Assembly (NCBI RefSeq): GCF_016653315.1
Contig: NZ_NHSH01000066.1
Coordinates: 50,176-114,175, forward strand
Length of the DNA stretch: 64,000 nucleotides
Origin: Halochromatium roseum
GTDB taxonomy: Bacteria; Pseudomonadota; Gammaproteobacteria; Chromatiales; Chromatiaceae
Reading direction: 5' to 3'
Part shown: positions 53,028 to 62,912 of the stretch, one piece after another
Position numbering within the stretch: the stretch's first letter is position 1
Layout: every line of letters starts with the position of its first letter
Made by a program: the position numbers and the translations under genes
Notes under the pieces: generated by a model
The model's database searches: none
What the model was told of the DNA's origin: nothing
Seen by the model: only the letters and a program-made list of their open reading frames with translations

Positions 53028-56000
53028 GTGCTTGGTTGCTCTCCCATGCAAATCAGCGCCTCGTGATTCTCCTTGGCAAGGGCCACCAAGCGTTGGGCCA
53101 GATCCCGCTCCTGACCGAGGGGGCAGAGCCCCGTTTCATCGATGGCGCGCACCAGCCCTTTGGTTAGCCGCTCGCGGGCATCGGCGTTGCGCCAGAAGCC
53201 GACCAGGCGGATCTCGCGCCGGATGCGCTCGACTAGGTCGAGCGTTGCTGCAATGAGGGCCTGTCGTTGGCGGTCGTCGGCATCGGCGTTCGGAAAACAG
53301 AACTCGAGCATCAGGCGCACGAAGGGAACCTGGGTCTTCGACTCCAAGCCCGGGAAGTCAGCGGTGTCACCGCGTTTCAGCTCATCAATGAAACGGCTCA
53401 GCTCGCGCTCCAGCGCATCCCAGTCGTCCTTGAAGCGTTGCAGGATGGCCGCGAGCTTCTCGCTCATCTGGCGCGCATAGCTGGGGTTTTGATTGGCGAA
53501 ACCGGTGATGTGAAAGCGCGCCGCATGCTGCATCTGCGCGGCCCGCGCGCGGCTATTCGGCTCGTTGGCCAGCACCTGCTCGAAGGCGGCATCGGTGATG
53601 GTGGTGGGCGGGATCTTGGGATCGACACCCCGCGCCGAGACGTGCTTGTCGATCAGCGCCTTGACCTTCTCGGCGATACCGAGCAGGTTCAAGAGGGGAT
53701 CACGATAAAGGTTGGCCGCGACCTTGTTGATGAAGCCCAACAGTTTGGCATCGCGAAACACATCCGGCGGCACCTCCGGGCGATGCTCCAAGAGATTCAG
53801 CGTCTCGTAAAACTGGCGGAGCGCGTTGATGAATTCGGCCCGGATGCGCAGATCCGCGAGGAGCTGAACGCACTGCTGAACCTGCGCGAACAGATCCGTG
53901 ATGCCGCGCGATCGGAACACCTCGACGGCGCGGTTGCGACGATCCAAGAGCTTAGGCAGCTCGACGGCGATGTCCAACATCGAGCCGGCGACGTCGGCGT
54001 CGTCGTACTCCTCAAGCGCCTTGTTCAGATGCCGGGCGACGCCGATGTAGTCGACCACATAGCCACAAGGCTTGGCGCCTGCGGTGCGATTGACCCGCGC
54101 GATCGCTTGCAGCAGGTCGTGCGCGACCAGCTTGCGATCCAGATACAGCACCTGCTCGACCGGCGCATCGAAGCCGGTCAGCAGCATGTTGAAGACCACC
54201 AGCATCCCGAGCGGATCGGTCTTGTCGCTTTGCCGCGCATCGAAGCGGCGCTTGAAGCGCTGGATCAGCGCTGCCTGGTTGCCTTTGTCCGACCAGTTCT
54301 TCCAGGATTCTGGATCGTTGTGATCCGGTGAGATGATCGCGGCGACCTCCAGCGCCCGCAGTCTTGGCAACTGTGGATGCAGTCGCACCAGCTCGCGCTG
54401 TGGCTCCTCCAAGGCCTCGATCGCGTCCTCGGACAGATCGAGCAAGGCCGCGGGTAGCTGTTCCAACTCCGCCACCAGCGCGTCACGCGCCTCGTTCAGC
54501 GCCTGCTGGTAGCGTACCGCGGCGAGCCGGCTGGCGGCGACGACTTGGGCCTTGTAGCCCTCGGGCAGGATGACCTTGGCAAAGTGCTGGATCATGTCCC
54601 GGGCCTTCTGGGCGATCAGCAGCGGCGCCTCCAGCACGTCGCTGTCGGTGCCGTAGCGGGCCTTGATGACAGCCAGCTCCTCGGGCTCGTAGTCGCGGAA
54701 CATATCCAGGAAGAGGTCATCGAGGGTCGCCGCATCCTTGATGAATCCGTCGGCGGTGCGGCCCTCGTAGCGAATCGGCACTGTCGCACCGTCCAGCTCG
54801 GCATCCTTGAGCACATAGCAGTCGATGAAGTCGCCGAAGATCTCCGCCGTGCGCTTCTTGTGCTTGGCCAGGATCGGCGTGCCGGTGAAGCCGATCATGG
54901 CCGCGTTCGGCAGCGCCTGGCGCAGATTCCGATGCAGGGTCAGGGAGTGGCCGCGATGTGCCTCATCGACCAACACCAAAATGTCGCGGGATTCGTTCAG
55001 CAGTGGAAAGCGCTCTTCGCGCACGTCTTGCGTGAGCCGGATCTCCTTCTCGACCACCGGCTGCTCGCGTCCCGGGCGCTTCTCCTTGCGCCGGATGGTC
55101 ATGGCGATCCGATCCGCCGCCTCCTCGCCACGCTCCTGATACTTCTGCAGCATGGCAAAGACGATATCCGGCGTTGACTCGCGCAGGATGGCTTGCGTCA
55201 GCGCCGTTGGCGTCAGCCGACGGGCCAGGTCCTGTTGATTGGGACGCACCGTCTCGCCGGACAGCCGCGCCGTTGCCTTGAGCTGGCCTTCGAGGTCGGT
55301 GCGGTCGGTGACCACGACCACCTTGTAGTGCTGCAAGCCCGGCGTCATGCGCAGCTTGCGCACCAGGAACACCATGGTCAGGCTCTTGCCGGAGCCTTGG
55401 GTGTGCCACACGATGCCGCCGCGGATGGACTGGTCGTTCCAGCCCGCCGCGCCATCGTCCAACAAGCGGCGAATGATCTTGTGCACCGCGCGAAACTGTT
55501 GATAGCGGGCGACGATCTTGCGCGTGCGGCCATCGATCTGCTCGAAAACAGTGAAATTGCGCATCAGGTCGAGCAGGTGCGCGGGGCGCAGCATGCCCGC
55601 CACCAACAGTTGCTGGCTCGATAGCGCGGCCGCGGCATCGCGCGCCGCCGCCGGTCGCTGATCCTCGCCGCGGAAGAACAACGGCGTGCCAGCGCGTCCG
55701 GCTTGCTCGGGGCCGAGCGCCGCGAGCTGCTCGGCGGCAACCGGGGCGAGCGTCGCGTCTGATGCATCGGTGGATGCGAGTTCCTTGTTGACCTCGCCGT
55801 TCTCGGCATCCCCCCGCGCCTGCTGGACCTCGGCCAGCACCCGCGCGGGCGCGACCGGGCTGGTCTCGCTCCATTCCAGATAGGCATCGGGCGGCGCGCC
55901 AAGGGTGCCGACCCGGGCCTCGAAGAAATCGCTCGCGATCAACAGCTGATTGGTACGGAACAGGCGTTCGACGCCCTCGTGCTCCTGATAGAGGCTTGGC

Positions 56001-56578
56001 CAGACCTCGCGGCGCTGATTGGAATAGCGCAGCAGTTGGTTGATGGCCGCGGCGATGGGACTTTCGATGGCCGGGCTCTTGAACTCGGCCACCACCAGCG
56101 GCAGGCCGTTGACGAATAGCACCGCATCCGGCAGCACATGGCCCTGTCCGCTGGTCAGCTCGACCTTGAACTGATTGATCACCAGAAAGTCGTTCCGGTC
56201 CCAGTGCTCGAAATCGATGTAGCGCACCGGCTGCGGTCGGCCCTGATCCCAGTCTGGCAGTCCATCGACCACCGTGCCCTTCAGCAGCAGTTCGGTGGTT
56301 GCTTGGTTGACCTCCATCGCCCGATGCCCCGACGCCTGCTCCAGGTCGCGGATCATTTTCTCGATGCGCGCATCATCGAGCCAGGGCTGGCCATCGCGCA
56401 GATTGATCGCGCGCAGGGCCGTGGTCAGGCGGCCCTTGAGCAAGACCTCCCGCGAGCTAGTCCGCTCGCTGGACTCGGGCAGGTCGGGGTCCGCCTCGAT
56501 CCAGTCCCAGCCCATGGCTTGGAGCTGCTGGCAGAAGGGACGCTCCACCAAATCCCGTTCCCATTCGATCTTGCTCAT
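53024..56578 (-). CDS. hsdR: Type I restriction endonuclease subunit R
   Basis: The 1184-residue motor/nuclease begins with an N-terminal endonuclease domain with PDAVLFVNGLPLVVAEFKSP (PD...ExK, about residues 145-167). The helicase part has Walker A WHTQGSGKSLTMVFLVRKL at about 394, motif II ILVLVDEAHRGHS at about 537, motif III GFTGTPI and later motifs with FNMLLTGFDAPVEQVLYLDR. The C-terminal helical part should bind the methylase complex. It works with HsdM and HsdS encoded further upstream, across the darTG pair and a 338-base gap. All motifs look intact. Confidence 0.96.
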   Translation of the reverse strand: MSKIEWERDLVERPFCQQLQAMGWDWIEADPDLPESSERTSSREVLLKGRLTTALRAINLRDGQPWLDDARIEKMIRDLEQASGHRAMEVNQATTELLLKGTVVDGLPDWDQGRPQPVRYIDFEHWDRNDFLVINQFKVELTSGQGHVLPDAVLFVNGLPLVVAEFKSPAIESPIAAAINQLLRYSNQRREVWPSLYQEHEGVERLFRTNQLLIASDFFEARVGTLGAPPDAYLEWSETSPVAPARVLAEVQQARGDAENGEVNKELASTDASDATLAPVAAEQLAALGPEQAGRAGTPLFFRGEDQRPAAARDAAAALSSQQLLVAGMLRPAHLLDLMRNFTVFEQIDGRTRKIVARYQQFRAVHKIIRRLLDDGAAGWNDQSIRGGIVWHTQGSGKSLTMVFLVRKLRMTPGLQHYKVVVVTDRTDLEGQLKATARLSGETVRPNQQDLARRLTPTALTQAILRESTPDIVFAMLQKYQERGEEAADRIAMTIRRKEKRPGREQPVVEKEIRLTQDVREERFPLLNESRDILVLVDEAHRGHSLTLHRNLRQALPNAAMIGFTGTPILAKHKKRTAEIFGDFIDCYVLKDAELDGATVPIRYEGRTADGFIKDAATLDDLFLDMFRDYEPEELAVIKARYGTDSDVLEAPLLIAQKARDMIQHFAKVILPEGYKAQVVAASRLAAVRYQQALNEARDALVAELEQLPAALLDLSEDAIEALEEPQRELVRLHPQLPRLRALEVAAIISPDHNDPESWKNWSDKGNQAALIQRFKRRFDARQSDKTDPLGMLVVFNMLLTGFDAPVEQVLYLDRKLVAHDLLQAIARVNRTAGAKPCGYVVDYIGVARHLNKALEEYDDADVAGSMLDIAVELPKLLDRRNRAVEVFRSRGITDLFAQVQQCVQLLADLRIRAEFINALRQFYETLNLLEHRPEVPPDVFRDAKLLGFINKVAANLYRDPLLNLLGIAEKVKALIDKHVSARGVDPKIPPTTITDAAFEQVLANEPNSRARAAQMQHAARFHITGFANQNPSYARQMSEKLAAILQRFKDDWDALERELSRFIDELKRGDTADFPGLESKTQVPFVRLMLEFCFPNADADDRQRQALIAATLDLVERIRREIRLVGFWRNADARERLTKGLVRAIDETGLCPLGQERDLAQRLVALAKENHEALICMGEQPST

Positions 56579-56916
56579 CAGTCGGCATTCCTTGTTTCGG
56601 ATTGGGTCAGTCTGACACCCATGGACTCGGCCGCCCCGACGGATGAAGGCTGCTGTTTCAGGGTAAGCCTGGCTTCATGGCCTGAAAAAGTACCTTAACC
56701 ACTCGGTCGCACTTGTGCTAAATCGGCCGCATGGCTCTGGTAAGATCTTGTTTTTACGTCGAGACGCCGTTTTCGTCCAGGTTTTTACTTGTGTTAACGC
56801 TTGTGCTAAATCCGGCTCCCGACAGCGCTTGCCGCAGCCAAGCGACCCGGTGGCCAACCAGGCTGTCGAACCGGGGAGCCGCTTTGCATTCAGATTCAAT
56901 GGCCTCCTGGCTCCCG
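56579..56916. other. 338-bp gap between darG and hsdR
   Basis: This is the only long gap inside the defence operon. I see no recognisable protein on either strand. CTTGTGCTAAAT occurs at 56712-56723 and 56800-56811, and a near copy (CTTGTGTTAAC) at 56788-56798. The stretch is less GC-rich around 56740-56800. It may carry a separate promoter or control site for hsdR, or the remains of an insertion. Confidence 0.6.
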
Positions 56917-57984
56917 TTACTCACTTCCCGATGGGGTAGATAGCCACCCAGCGTTTTCTAACTGCCGCCAAGCGGCTGTGACGTGCTCAGGCTTGAACAG
57001 ACGAGCCTTGCGGTTGTTCCAGGTCCGTACCCGCTCACCGGCCTCCTCGATGCTCGCCGCGGGCATCCCCGCGCCTCCGCTCGGATGGTGCGCGACCCAG
57101 TGCACGGTCGCGAGCAATTCCATGCCATAGGGCGTCTCGAAGCCTTCGATCAGATCCACGACCTGCTCCAGGCGCTGCCGAGATTCTGGCTTATCCGCAA
57201 GGAAGGTTGTTGCCGCCTCCACAGCGCCTGGCAGCAGCTCGATCTCGGTATCGGGCTTCTGGTCATCGCCATAGCCACGGATGAAGTGGCCCTCCATCAC
57301 CTCAAGCACCTTATTCAGGTTCGCCGCATAGGGGCCGTAGTGCCCGGCCTCGTAACGCAATCGCAGTGGCTCACCGGCGGCCTGAAGGAAGTAGGCCAGT
57401 TTTTGCACCTCCAGCAGCGTGCGGCTGTAGTCGAGCGCGGCATAGGCGTCCATCAGTCGGATGAACAAGGCCCTAGCCTGGGTCATCGTCGGCCGCTTGG
57501 TGCCGACGGGCATGGACTTTGCTTGCGGAGTCCCGCTGGGCTCGAACAACAACACCCGAACGTCGGGCAAGCGCGAGAACGCCGCCTCAATCATCGGCCG
57601 CACAACGCCCCAGTCGAGTCCGCCAAGGCCGCAACCAAGCGGCGGCACGGCGATGGAACCGATTCCCAGCCGCTGCACCTCGGCTACGAGCGCCATCAAT
57701 CCGGACTCGATGTCCTCAATACGCGACTGGCCGCGCCAGTGGCGCTTGGTCGGGAAGTTGATGATCCAGCGCGGATTGACGAGCCCCCCGTTATCGTGCA
57801 CCAACATCCGGCCCGGCACCATCTCCCCGTCCTTGCAGGCACGCTTGTAGGTCTTGAAGTTGGCTGGGAATGCCTGCTTGAACTGAAGCGCGATGCCCTT
57901 GCCCATGAAGCCGACGCAGTTCACGGTGTTCACCAGCGCGTCCGCGTCAACGGTGAGCAAGTTGCCCTTGGCGATCTCGATCAT
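56917..57984 (-). CDS. darG: DarG antitoxin (macrodomain ADP-ribosyl-DNA glycohydrolase)
   Basis: The product is 355 residues from the ATG at 57984, which follows an ideal AGGAGG. Residues 1-150 form a macrodomain: IEIAKGNLLTVDADALVNTV, NCVGFMGKGIALQFKQAFP and VPPLGCGLGGLDWGVVRPMI. The C-terminal part (RALFIRLMDAYAALDYSRTL, then LRYEAGHYGPYAANLNKVLE) is the domain that binds and blocks the toxin DarT. The enzyme removes ADP-ribose from thymidine in DNA. The toxin gene lies 11 bases upstream. The gene looks complete. Confidence 0.94.
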   Translation of the reverse strand: MIEIAKGNLLTVDADALVNTVNCVGFMGKGIALQFKQAFPANFKTYKRACKDGEMVPGRMLVHDNGGLVNPRWIINFPTKRHWRGQSRIEDIESGLMALVAEVQRLGIGSIAVPPLGCGLGGLDWGVVRPMIEAAFSRLPDVRVLLFEPSGTPQAKSMPVGTKRPTMTQARALFIRLMDAYAALDYSRTLLEVQKLAYFLQAAGEPLRLRYEAGHYGPYAANLNKVLEVMEGHFIRGYGDDQKPDTEIELLPGAVEAATTFLADKPESRQRLEQVVDLIEGFETPYGMELLATVHWVAHHPSGGAGMPAASIEEAGERVRTWNNRKARLFKPEHVTAAWRQLENAGWLSTPSGSE

Positions 57985-57995
57985 CGGACACCTCC

Positions 57996-58651
57996 TCAGT
58001 AGTAGTACCAGTCGCGCTTGACGGCGACCTTCGGTTGTTGGCGATCCGGAAAACGGCCAAGCGTCGTCGCTACTCGGGCCTTGACGGTCCCATCGAAGAC
58101 GCCGATGCCGCGGATGAGCGACCAATCCAGCGACTGCCACACCAGAAACTCCGCTTGCTTGCGGCGTCGCCGGTCGTTGTCCTCCGATGTGTCCGTCCAG
58201 TACCGCGCGCCGACCAGGCCCCAGTCAACCTGATGCAGCTCGCGGACATCGTCATACCAGATGGTGAAAGTCGCAAGGCCATGGCCGTCTGTGAAGACGA
58301 ACCGGGCGCCGGACCGCTGGACAGCCTGAACCGAGGTGACCAGATAGACCAACAACTCCTGACCCTCAGCGTAGCCCCGTCTACGCGGCCGGTCTTCAGA
58401 TTCAACAGCATCGGAGACAGCGGACCGAAATAAAAGGGCACATAATCGTGAACGTTGCCACCAGGGCCGCAGCGAACCGTCCTGACGCGACGGCTCGCTT
58501 GGACATCGACGTTGTGGATCGCCTGGTAGGGTAGCCCGTCCTGGGGCGTGTGATTCGGGGCATGTAGTGCCCCGCGTGTTAGCAGCGTGGGCAGGCTGCC
58601 CAAGTGGATCAGGCGATACACCCACGTCGGATTCGGCGGTTGACCGGGCAT
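57996..58651 (-). pseudogene. darT: DarT toxin (DNA ADP-ribosyltransferase), apparent frameshift
   Basis: The first 91 residues (from the ATG at 58651) carry TWVYRLIHLGSLPTLLTRG, the GLPYQAIHNVDVQ region and HDYVPFYFGPLSPMLLNLKT, typical of DarT (DUF4433). The rest, in another frame, begins GYAEGQELLVYLVTSVQAVQ and contains RRRKQAEFLVWQSLDWSLI, whose glutamate (codon at 58149-58151) is the expected catalytic residue. The change occurs at a run of four G (58375-58378). One extra G, or two fewer, would restore a protein of about 217 residues, normal for DarT. The start codon overlaps the hsdS stop by one base (TGATG). It may be a true mutation, a sequencing error or a slippage site. Confidence 0.88.
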
Positions 58652-60000
58652 CAGGGCATTGTCATGTCCAGAGGGAGGGTGACTCGGCCGCTGAGCAAAT
58701 CCTTCGACAGTCCAGCCCTCAGATTGCGAAGCTTTTTTGCTCCATCCTCCTCGGCCCTTATCGTATCGTCGCAGGCACGGATGCCTTGAACGATGCGCTC
58801 CTGCTCTTGAATCGGTGGCAACGGAAAGGGCATTTTGGCGAAGCGATCCGCGCCAAGATGTGCCACAGATGTTGTCTGCTTTGCTACCCTGGTAAAGCGC
58901 CCCGTATGCAACCAATGATGAAAAACAGCTTGACAATAGTCGGGCACGGATCTGCTGTTGCAGCGAAACCGAATGAGCGTATTCTGAAAACAGAAGGCAC
59001 CAGGATCGCCCCTGTAAACGGCGCTGCGGCCGACCAACTCCAGGCTTTGCCCTTCGTTTAAGAGGATATCATCAGGCTCAAGGCCGTAAATTTTTTGCTC
59101 CGCAGGATCGAAATTCATGGATAGAACATCAGTGTAATCGATGTAACCGTCGAATACATTGGCGACGCGCAGGTAGGGTCTTATGTGCGATCCCGCTTCA
59201 TGAGCCGGTGATCGCTGCCGACCCAGCCGAACTTGGCCCGCCTCTTCAACCAAAAGCACAGTCCATTGCTTGGGAAGTCGACCGAGTGGTGTATGGTCGA
59301 AATGCTCAGGTTTGGTTCCGGGATCACGCACATCGCCGTTCTCGTCGATGCCGCGAGTCAGCAAGTCATGGAGCAGTCCAATTCTGATTTGCTTGAGCTT
59401 GACAATCACCGCATTCGACTGCTGTATTGCCTCGTCCATGTGATCCAGGAAAGCGCCGATATGTTCTCTTTGGATTGCTGGAGGTGCGTAAAGGCGAAGC
59501 GCTTCCACATCTTGCTCGTTCACCGCCGGATAGTTCGAGCCAACCTCCCTTGCGCGAAGCTGGCTTGCAACAGCGTTACCAAACAACTGGTGGAACAGAT
59601 ATGCGCTGTCTGACTCTTGATGTGGACGCAGCACAGCAAAGCCGGTCGACGCGACTAATGGAAGGTCGACGGGGGTGCGAATGATGCCATGTGCTTTTAG
59701 TCCGGGTCGGACGGTCGAAAGGAGAACGTCGCCAGGTCGAACCACGCGTTGGGCTCGACTTGGTGCATCAACCCTGGAGCAGACCCTGGTAACGGACCAG
59801 TCGATCACACCCTGATTGATCGAGGAGATATCCAAGTAGCGAAACTGCGCTGGTTGTTCAGAGCCAGAGCCTAAGGATTCCGGATTCACTGAACAAATAT
59901 CAGTAATTGGGCAGTCGACTCCATGAGCGCTGCCTAAGGCCGCTGCTTCGGTCAGGGCTTGCGAGGCTCCAAGTATTGCGAGGCTTGACCCGTCTTCCAT
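58651..60000 (-). CDS. hsdS: Type I restriction specificity subunit S
   Basis: The protein has 449 residues from the ATG at 60000, overlapping the hsdM stop (TAATG). It has two target-recognition halves, each followed by a conserved helix: first part ending in REHIGAFLDHMDEAIQQSNA and LKQIRIGLLHDLLTRG; second ending in PPIQEQERIVQGIRACDDTI and KKLRNLRAGLSKDLLSGRV. These helices set the spacing between the half-sites of the DNA target. The recognition domains are visibly AT-richer than the flanking genes, as often seen for exchangeable S genes. Confidence 0.95.
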   Translation of the reverse strand: MEDGSSLAILGASQALTEAAALGSAHGVDCPITDICSVNPESLGSGSEQPAQFRYLDISSINQGVIDWSVTRVCSRVDAPSRAQRVVRPGDVLLSTVRPGLKAHGIIRTPVDLPLVASTGFAVLRPHQESDSAYLFHQLFGNAVASQLRAREVGSNYPAVNEQDVEALRLYAPPAIQREHIGAFLDHMDEAIQQSNAVIVKLKQIRIGLLHDLLTRGIDENGDVRDPGTKPEHFDHTPLGRLPKQWTVLLVEEAGQVRLGRQRSPAHEAGSHIRPYLRVANVFDGYIDYTDVLSMNFDPAEQKIYGLEPDDILLNEGQSLELVGRSAVYRGDPGAFCFQNTLIRFRCNSRSVPDYCQAVFHHWLHTGRFTRVAKQTTSVAHLGADRFAKMPFPLPPIQEQERIVQGIRACDDTIRAEEDGAKKLRNLRAGLSKDLLSGRVTLPLDMTMP

Positions 60001-62816
60001 TACGTGTAGTCCAATTGCTCTAGTACGGAATTGATCCGCCCCTCTATGCGGGCGCGGTCTTGGCGCAAATTTGTCAGTGTGATGCGATACTTGTTCCAAG
60101 TCTTCTCTGCGAAACCGACTGCTGCAGCTCGCTGCTCCGCCAAAGCCGCATCCAACCCTGCTTGCAGGTCTTGCGCGAACAGCATCAACACCAACTCCTC
60201 TTTTTCGTCCTCGCTCATCACCCCGCAACGTGACTTCAGCTCCTCCAAGAAAGCGGCGAGCAGGGCGCGGTAGCGTTTGCGGGCCTTGGCGAGGTCGTCG
60301 AGGATTGTCTGGTAAGGCGTTAGTGCCTCACTGATCCGGTTCAGCTCGGCATGGACCGGAGCCAGTTGCCTCTCGAGCGTCCGGTGCCGCGCCTCAGCGT
60401 CGCGAAGCTGTTCTTCGCGCTTGCGTGCCGCCGCGCGGGCACGGGCATTGTCGGCGACAGGCAGCTCAAGCTGCGCCTTCAGCCGTCCGATCTGGGTCGC
60501 GAGCTTGCCAATCGCCTTCAACGGCTCGCGATGTTCGGCGCGCAGCTCCTTGGCCTGGCGCTCCAGATCCTTGGCCTGATTCCAGTTGCTCAGCTCATCC
60601 TCGTCCAGATCCTCGGGCGCGTTGTCGGCCTCGAAGGCGGCCTTGTCGGCCTTCAGGCGCGCGACCTCGGCGCGGGTCTCGGCGATCCGCTCCAGGTAAT
60701 CGCCCATGGTGGCCAGCACCAGCTTGTGGCTGAAGGGATCGAACGCCGGGCCGGTGTTGTCTTCGTCGTCCAGGGCATCGGCGATGGCGTCGATCCAGCC
60801 GTCGATGACGCCGGCGAAGCCGCGCTCCATCAGGGTCTTGAGATCGGCGAGGCTGTCAGTCCACCAAGCCGCGACCACACCGGCGAGCTTGAAATAGTCC
60901 AACACCGCGAGCGGGGCGAGGGCCTCGGCGAAGCTGGCCAGCATCTCGGCGCGGACGGCATTGAGGTTGCGGCGCTCGCTCAGCGCGGTGAGCTTGGGGG
61001 CATGCGCGCGCCACCAACTGGCGAGCTGTTCCTGGACGCTCTGGAGGCGGGCCTGGACGCCGGGGTCTTGCTCGATCAGCGCTCGGATGGCCGCGCGTTC
61101 GGTCAGGGCTGGGGCAAAGTCCCGATAGGCGCTCTGGGCGAGCCGAAGCTCCAGTTGTCGGGTCGCCGTGACGCGCCCGGTGGTGTCGCTGGCTGGCGGG
61201 AGCTGGTCGCTGTCGGCTGGGTTGCCAGCGGGGCGCCGCTCATCGCGGGAGACGAAGAGCTTGCTCGGGTCCAGCCCGATGGCCTCGAACAGCGCGCGCT
61301 GGGCGTCGATCTCCGCCGCGGGCACGCCGCCATGCAGATGCGCGCGCACGTCCTGCGGCTCGGGCGGCGGGGCGTTGTCGACATAGCGGCGGATGTTCAG
61401 GTTCCAGTCGTTGCTCGGGTCGCCGATCTCGGCGATCGGCACGACGCGGGCGTAGGCGGGCAGATCCTCGAAGCGCTTGTAGGCAGTGACGATCTTCTCG
61501 ATGTCCTCCGGCCTGAGCGCGTTCTGCGCGCGACCGGCGTGATACTCGGCATCGGCGTTGATGAACAGCACCCGGCCACGACGGCCCTCGGGCTTGTTGG
61601 GGTTCTCTGGCTGGCCGCTCAGGTTCGGGCGCATCACCAGGATGCAGGCCGGGATTGCGGCGCCGTAGAAGAGATTCGGCGGCAGGCCGATGACGGCCTC
61701 GATCAGGTCCTGTTGCAGTAGCTTCTGGCGGATCTCGCGCTCGGCGCCGGCGCGGAACAGCACCCCGTGCGGCATCACCGTGGCGACCATGCCATGGGGC
61801 CGACAGACCGCGAGCATGTGCTGGGCGAACATCAGATCGGCCTTCTTGCCAGTGGTGGGGCACCAACCCCAGCGAAAGCGCTCGGGGTACTCCATGTTGG
61901 TGCGGCTGTAGTTCTGACTGAAGGGCGGATTGGCGATGACGCGATCGAAGCGCTCTAACTCCCCGGCCTCCCGGTGCTGGGGGTGCAGCAGTGTGTCCTC
62001 AAGCTGAATGTCGGCGCCCTCGACGCCATGCAGCAACATGTTCAGCTTGCAGATCGACCAGGCGGAGGCATCGTTGACCTGGCCCGCGAGCACCAGATCA
62101 CGCGGGTCGCCGCCGGATTGCTCGACATACTCGCGGCTGATGATCAACATGCCGCCGGAACCGCAGGTGGGATCATAGACGCGCATGCCGGCGGCGGGCT
62201 TGAGGATGCGCACCATGAGCCGGATCAGATCGCGCGGGGTGTAGAAGTCGCCGCCCTTCTTGCCGGCGGATTCGGCGAACATGTTGATCAGGTATTCGTA
62301 GGCGCTGCCGAGCAGGTCCGAGAACTGGAAGTCCTCGTTGCGCAGCCGGTGCTTGCTGAAGTGGCGCACCAGGTCGGCGCAGGCATCGTCGCTGACCACG
62401 CGCTTGTTGCCCTGCATGCGCTGGAACTGGATGTGGTCGAGCACATGGGTCAGGGAGTCGTTGCTCTCGGTGAGCGCCGCGAGCGCCTCGTCGAGCCGAC
62501 TGCCGAAGGGCTTGCTGGCGTCGCTGAGCTTGGATTGCAGGTAGGTCCAGCGCGCCCGTTCTGGCACGAAGAAGCTGTCGTAGAAGTCCGGGTTCTCGCC
62601 ATAGCGCTGCTCGGCGATATCTTGCATCAACCCTTGCGCCACCTTGCGGTTGACGATGCGCTCGCGCTCGGCGTCGTACTGGTCCGAGCAGCGCTTCAGG
62701 AACAGCAGGCCGAAGATGTAGTCCTTGTAGGTGGCGGCATCCAGTCCTTCTTGGCGCAGCCGGTCGGCAGCGGAGAGCAGGTGGCGTTCGAGCTTGGCGA
62801 GGGAGAGCTTGGGCAT
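60000..62816 (-). CDS. hsdM: Type I restriction N6-adenine methylase subunit M, long form
   Basis: The 938-residue enzyme has an N-terminal helical domain (LSAADRLRQEGLDAATYKDY) and the SAM motif RVYDPTCGSGGMLIISREY at about 214. The catalytic motif IV is VIANPPFSQNYSRTN at about 295, and QKLLQQDLIEAVIGLPPNLF follows. After about residue 500 there is an extra segment, including a long coiled coil at about 700-830 (ERIAETRAEVARLKADKAAF). Usual HsdM proteins are about 500-550 residues, so this long form may carry additional regulatory contacts. It opens the coupled run hsdM-hsdS-darT-darG. Confidence 0.95.
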   Translation of the reverse strand: MPKLSLAKLERHLLSAADRLRQEGLDAATYKDYIFGLLFLKRCSDQYDAERERIVNRKVAQGLMQDIAEQRYGENPDFYDSFFVPERARWTYLQSKLSDASKPFGSRLDEALAALTESNDSLTHVLDHIQFQRMQGNKRVVSDDACADLVRHFSKHRLRNEDFQFSDLLGSAYEYLINMFAESAGKKGGDFYTPRDLIRLMVRILKPAAGMRVYDPTCGSGGMLIISREYVEQSGGDPRDLVLAGQVNDASAWSICKLNMLLHGVEGADIQLEDTLLHPQHREAGELERFDRVIANPPFSQNYSRTNMEYPERFRWGWCPTTGKKADLMFAQHMLAVCRPHGMVATVMPHGVLFRAGAEREIRQKLLQQDLIEAVIGLPPNLFYGAAIPACILVMRPNLSGQPENPNKPEGRRGRVLFINADAEYHAGRAQNALRPEDIEKIVTAYKRFEDLPAYARVVPIAEIGDPSNDWNLNIRRYVDNAPPPEPQDVRAHLHGGVPAAEIDAQRALFEAIGLDPSKLFVSRDERRPAGNPADSDQLPPASDTTGRVTATRQLELRLAQSAYRDFAPALTERAAIRALIEQDPGVQARLQSVQEQLASWWRAHAPKLTALSERRNLNAVRAEMLASFAEALAPLAVLDYFKLAGVVAAWWTDSLADLKTLMERGFAGVIDGWIDAIADALDDEDNTGPAFDPFSHKLVLATMGDYLERIAETRAEVARLKADKAAFEADNAPEDLDEDELSNWNQAKDLERQAKELRAEHREPLKAIGKLATQIGRLKAQLELPVADNARARAAARKREEQLRDAEARHRTLERQLAPVHAELNRISEALTPYQTILDDLAKARKRYRALLAAFLEELKSRCGVMSEDEKEELVLMLFAQDLQAGLDAALAEQRAAAVGFAEKTWNKYRITLTNLRQDRARIEGRINSVLEQLDYT

Positions 62817-62912
62817 GGGTGCTGAGAGCCTGCCCTATCGAGGGGCTGCATCTAGGGCGGTAGCGCGTCGCTGTCGAGAAGAAGGATGATGAGCATCCAT
62901 CCGGCCGAACGC

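Noticed and set aside
56715..56939. Small + strand frames in the darG-hsdR gap
   Set aside because: Composition and lack of a start context do not support a gene; the repeated 12-mer seemed more informative.
58070..58936. 288-codon frame as a separate protein
   Set aside because: Its first 95 codons are antisense-like sequence within hsdS and its last part is out of frame; only the middle is the N-terminal half of DarT.
60351..61721. 456-codon open frame on the + strand within hsdM
   Set aside because: Antisense shadow; hsdM motifs on the other strand are decisive.
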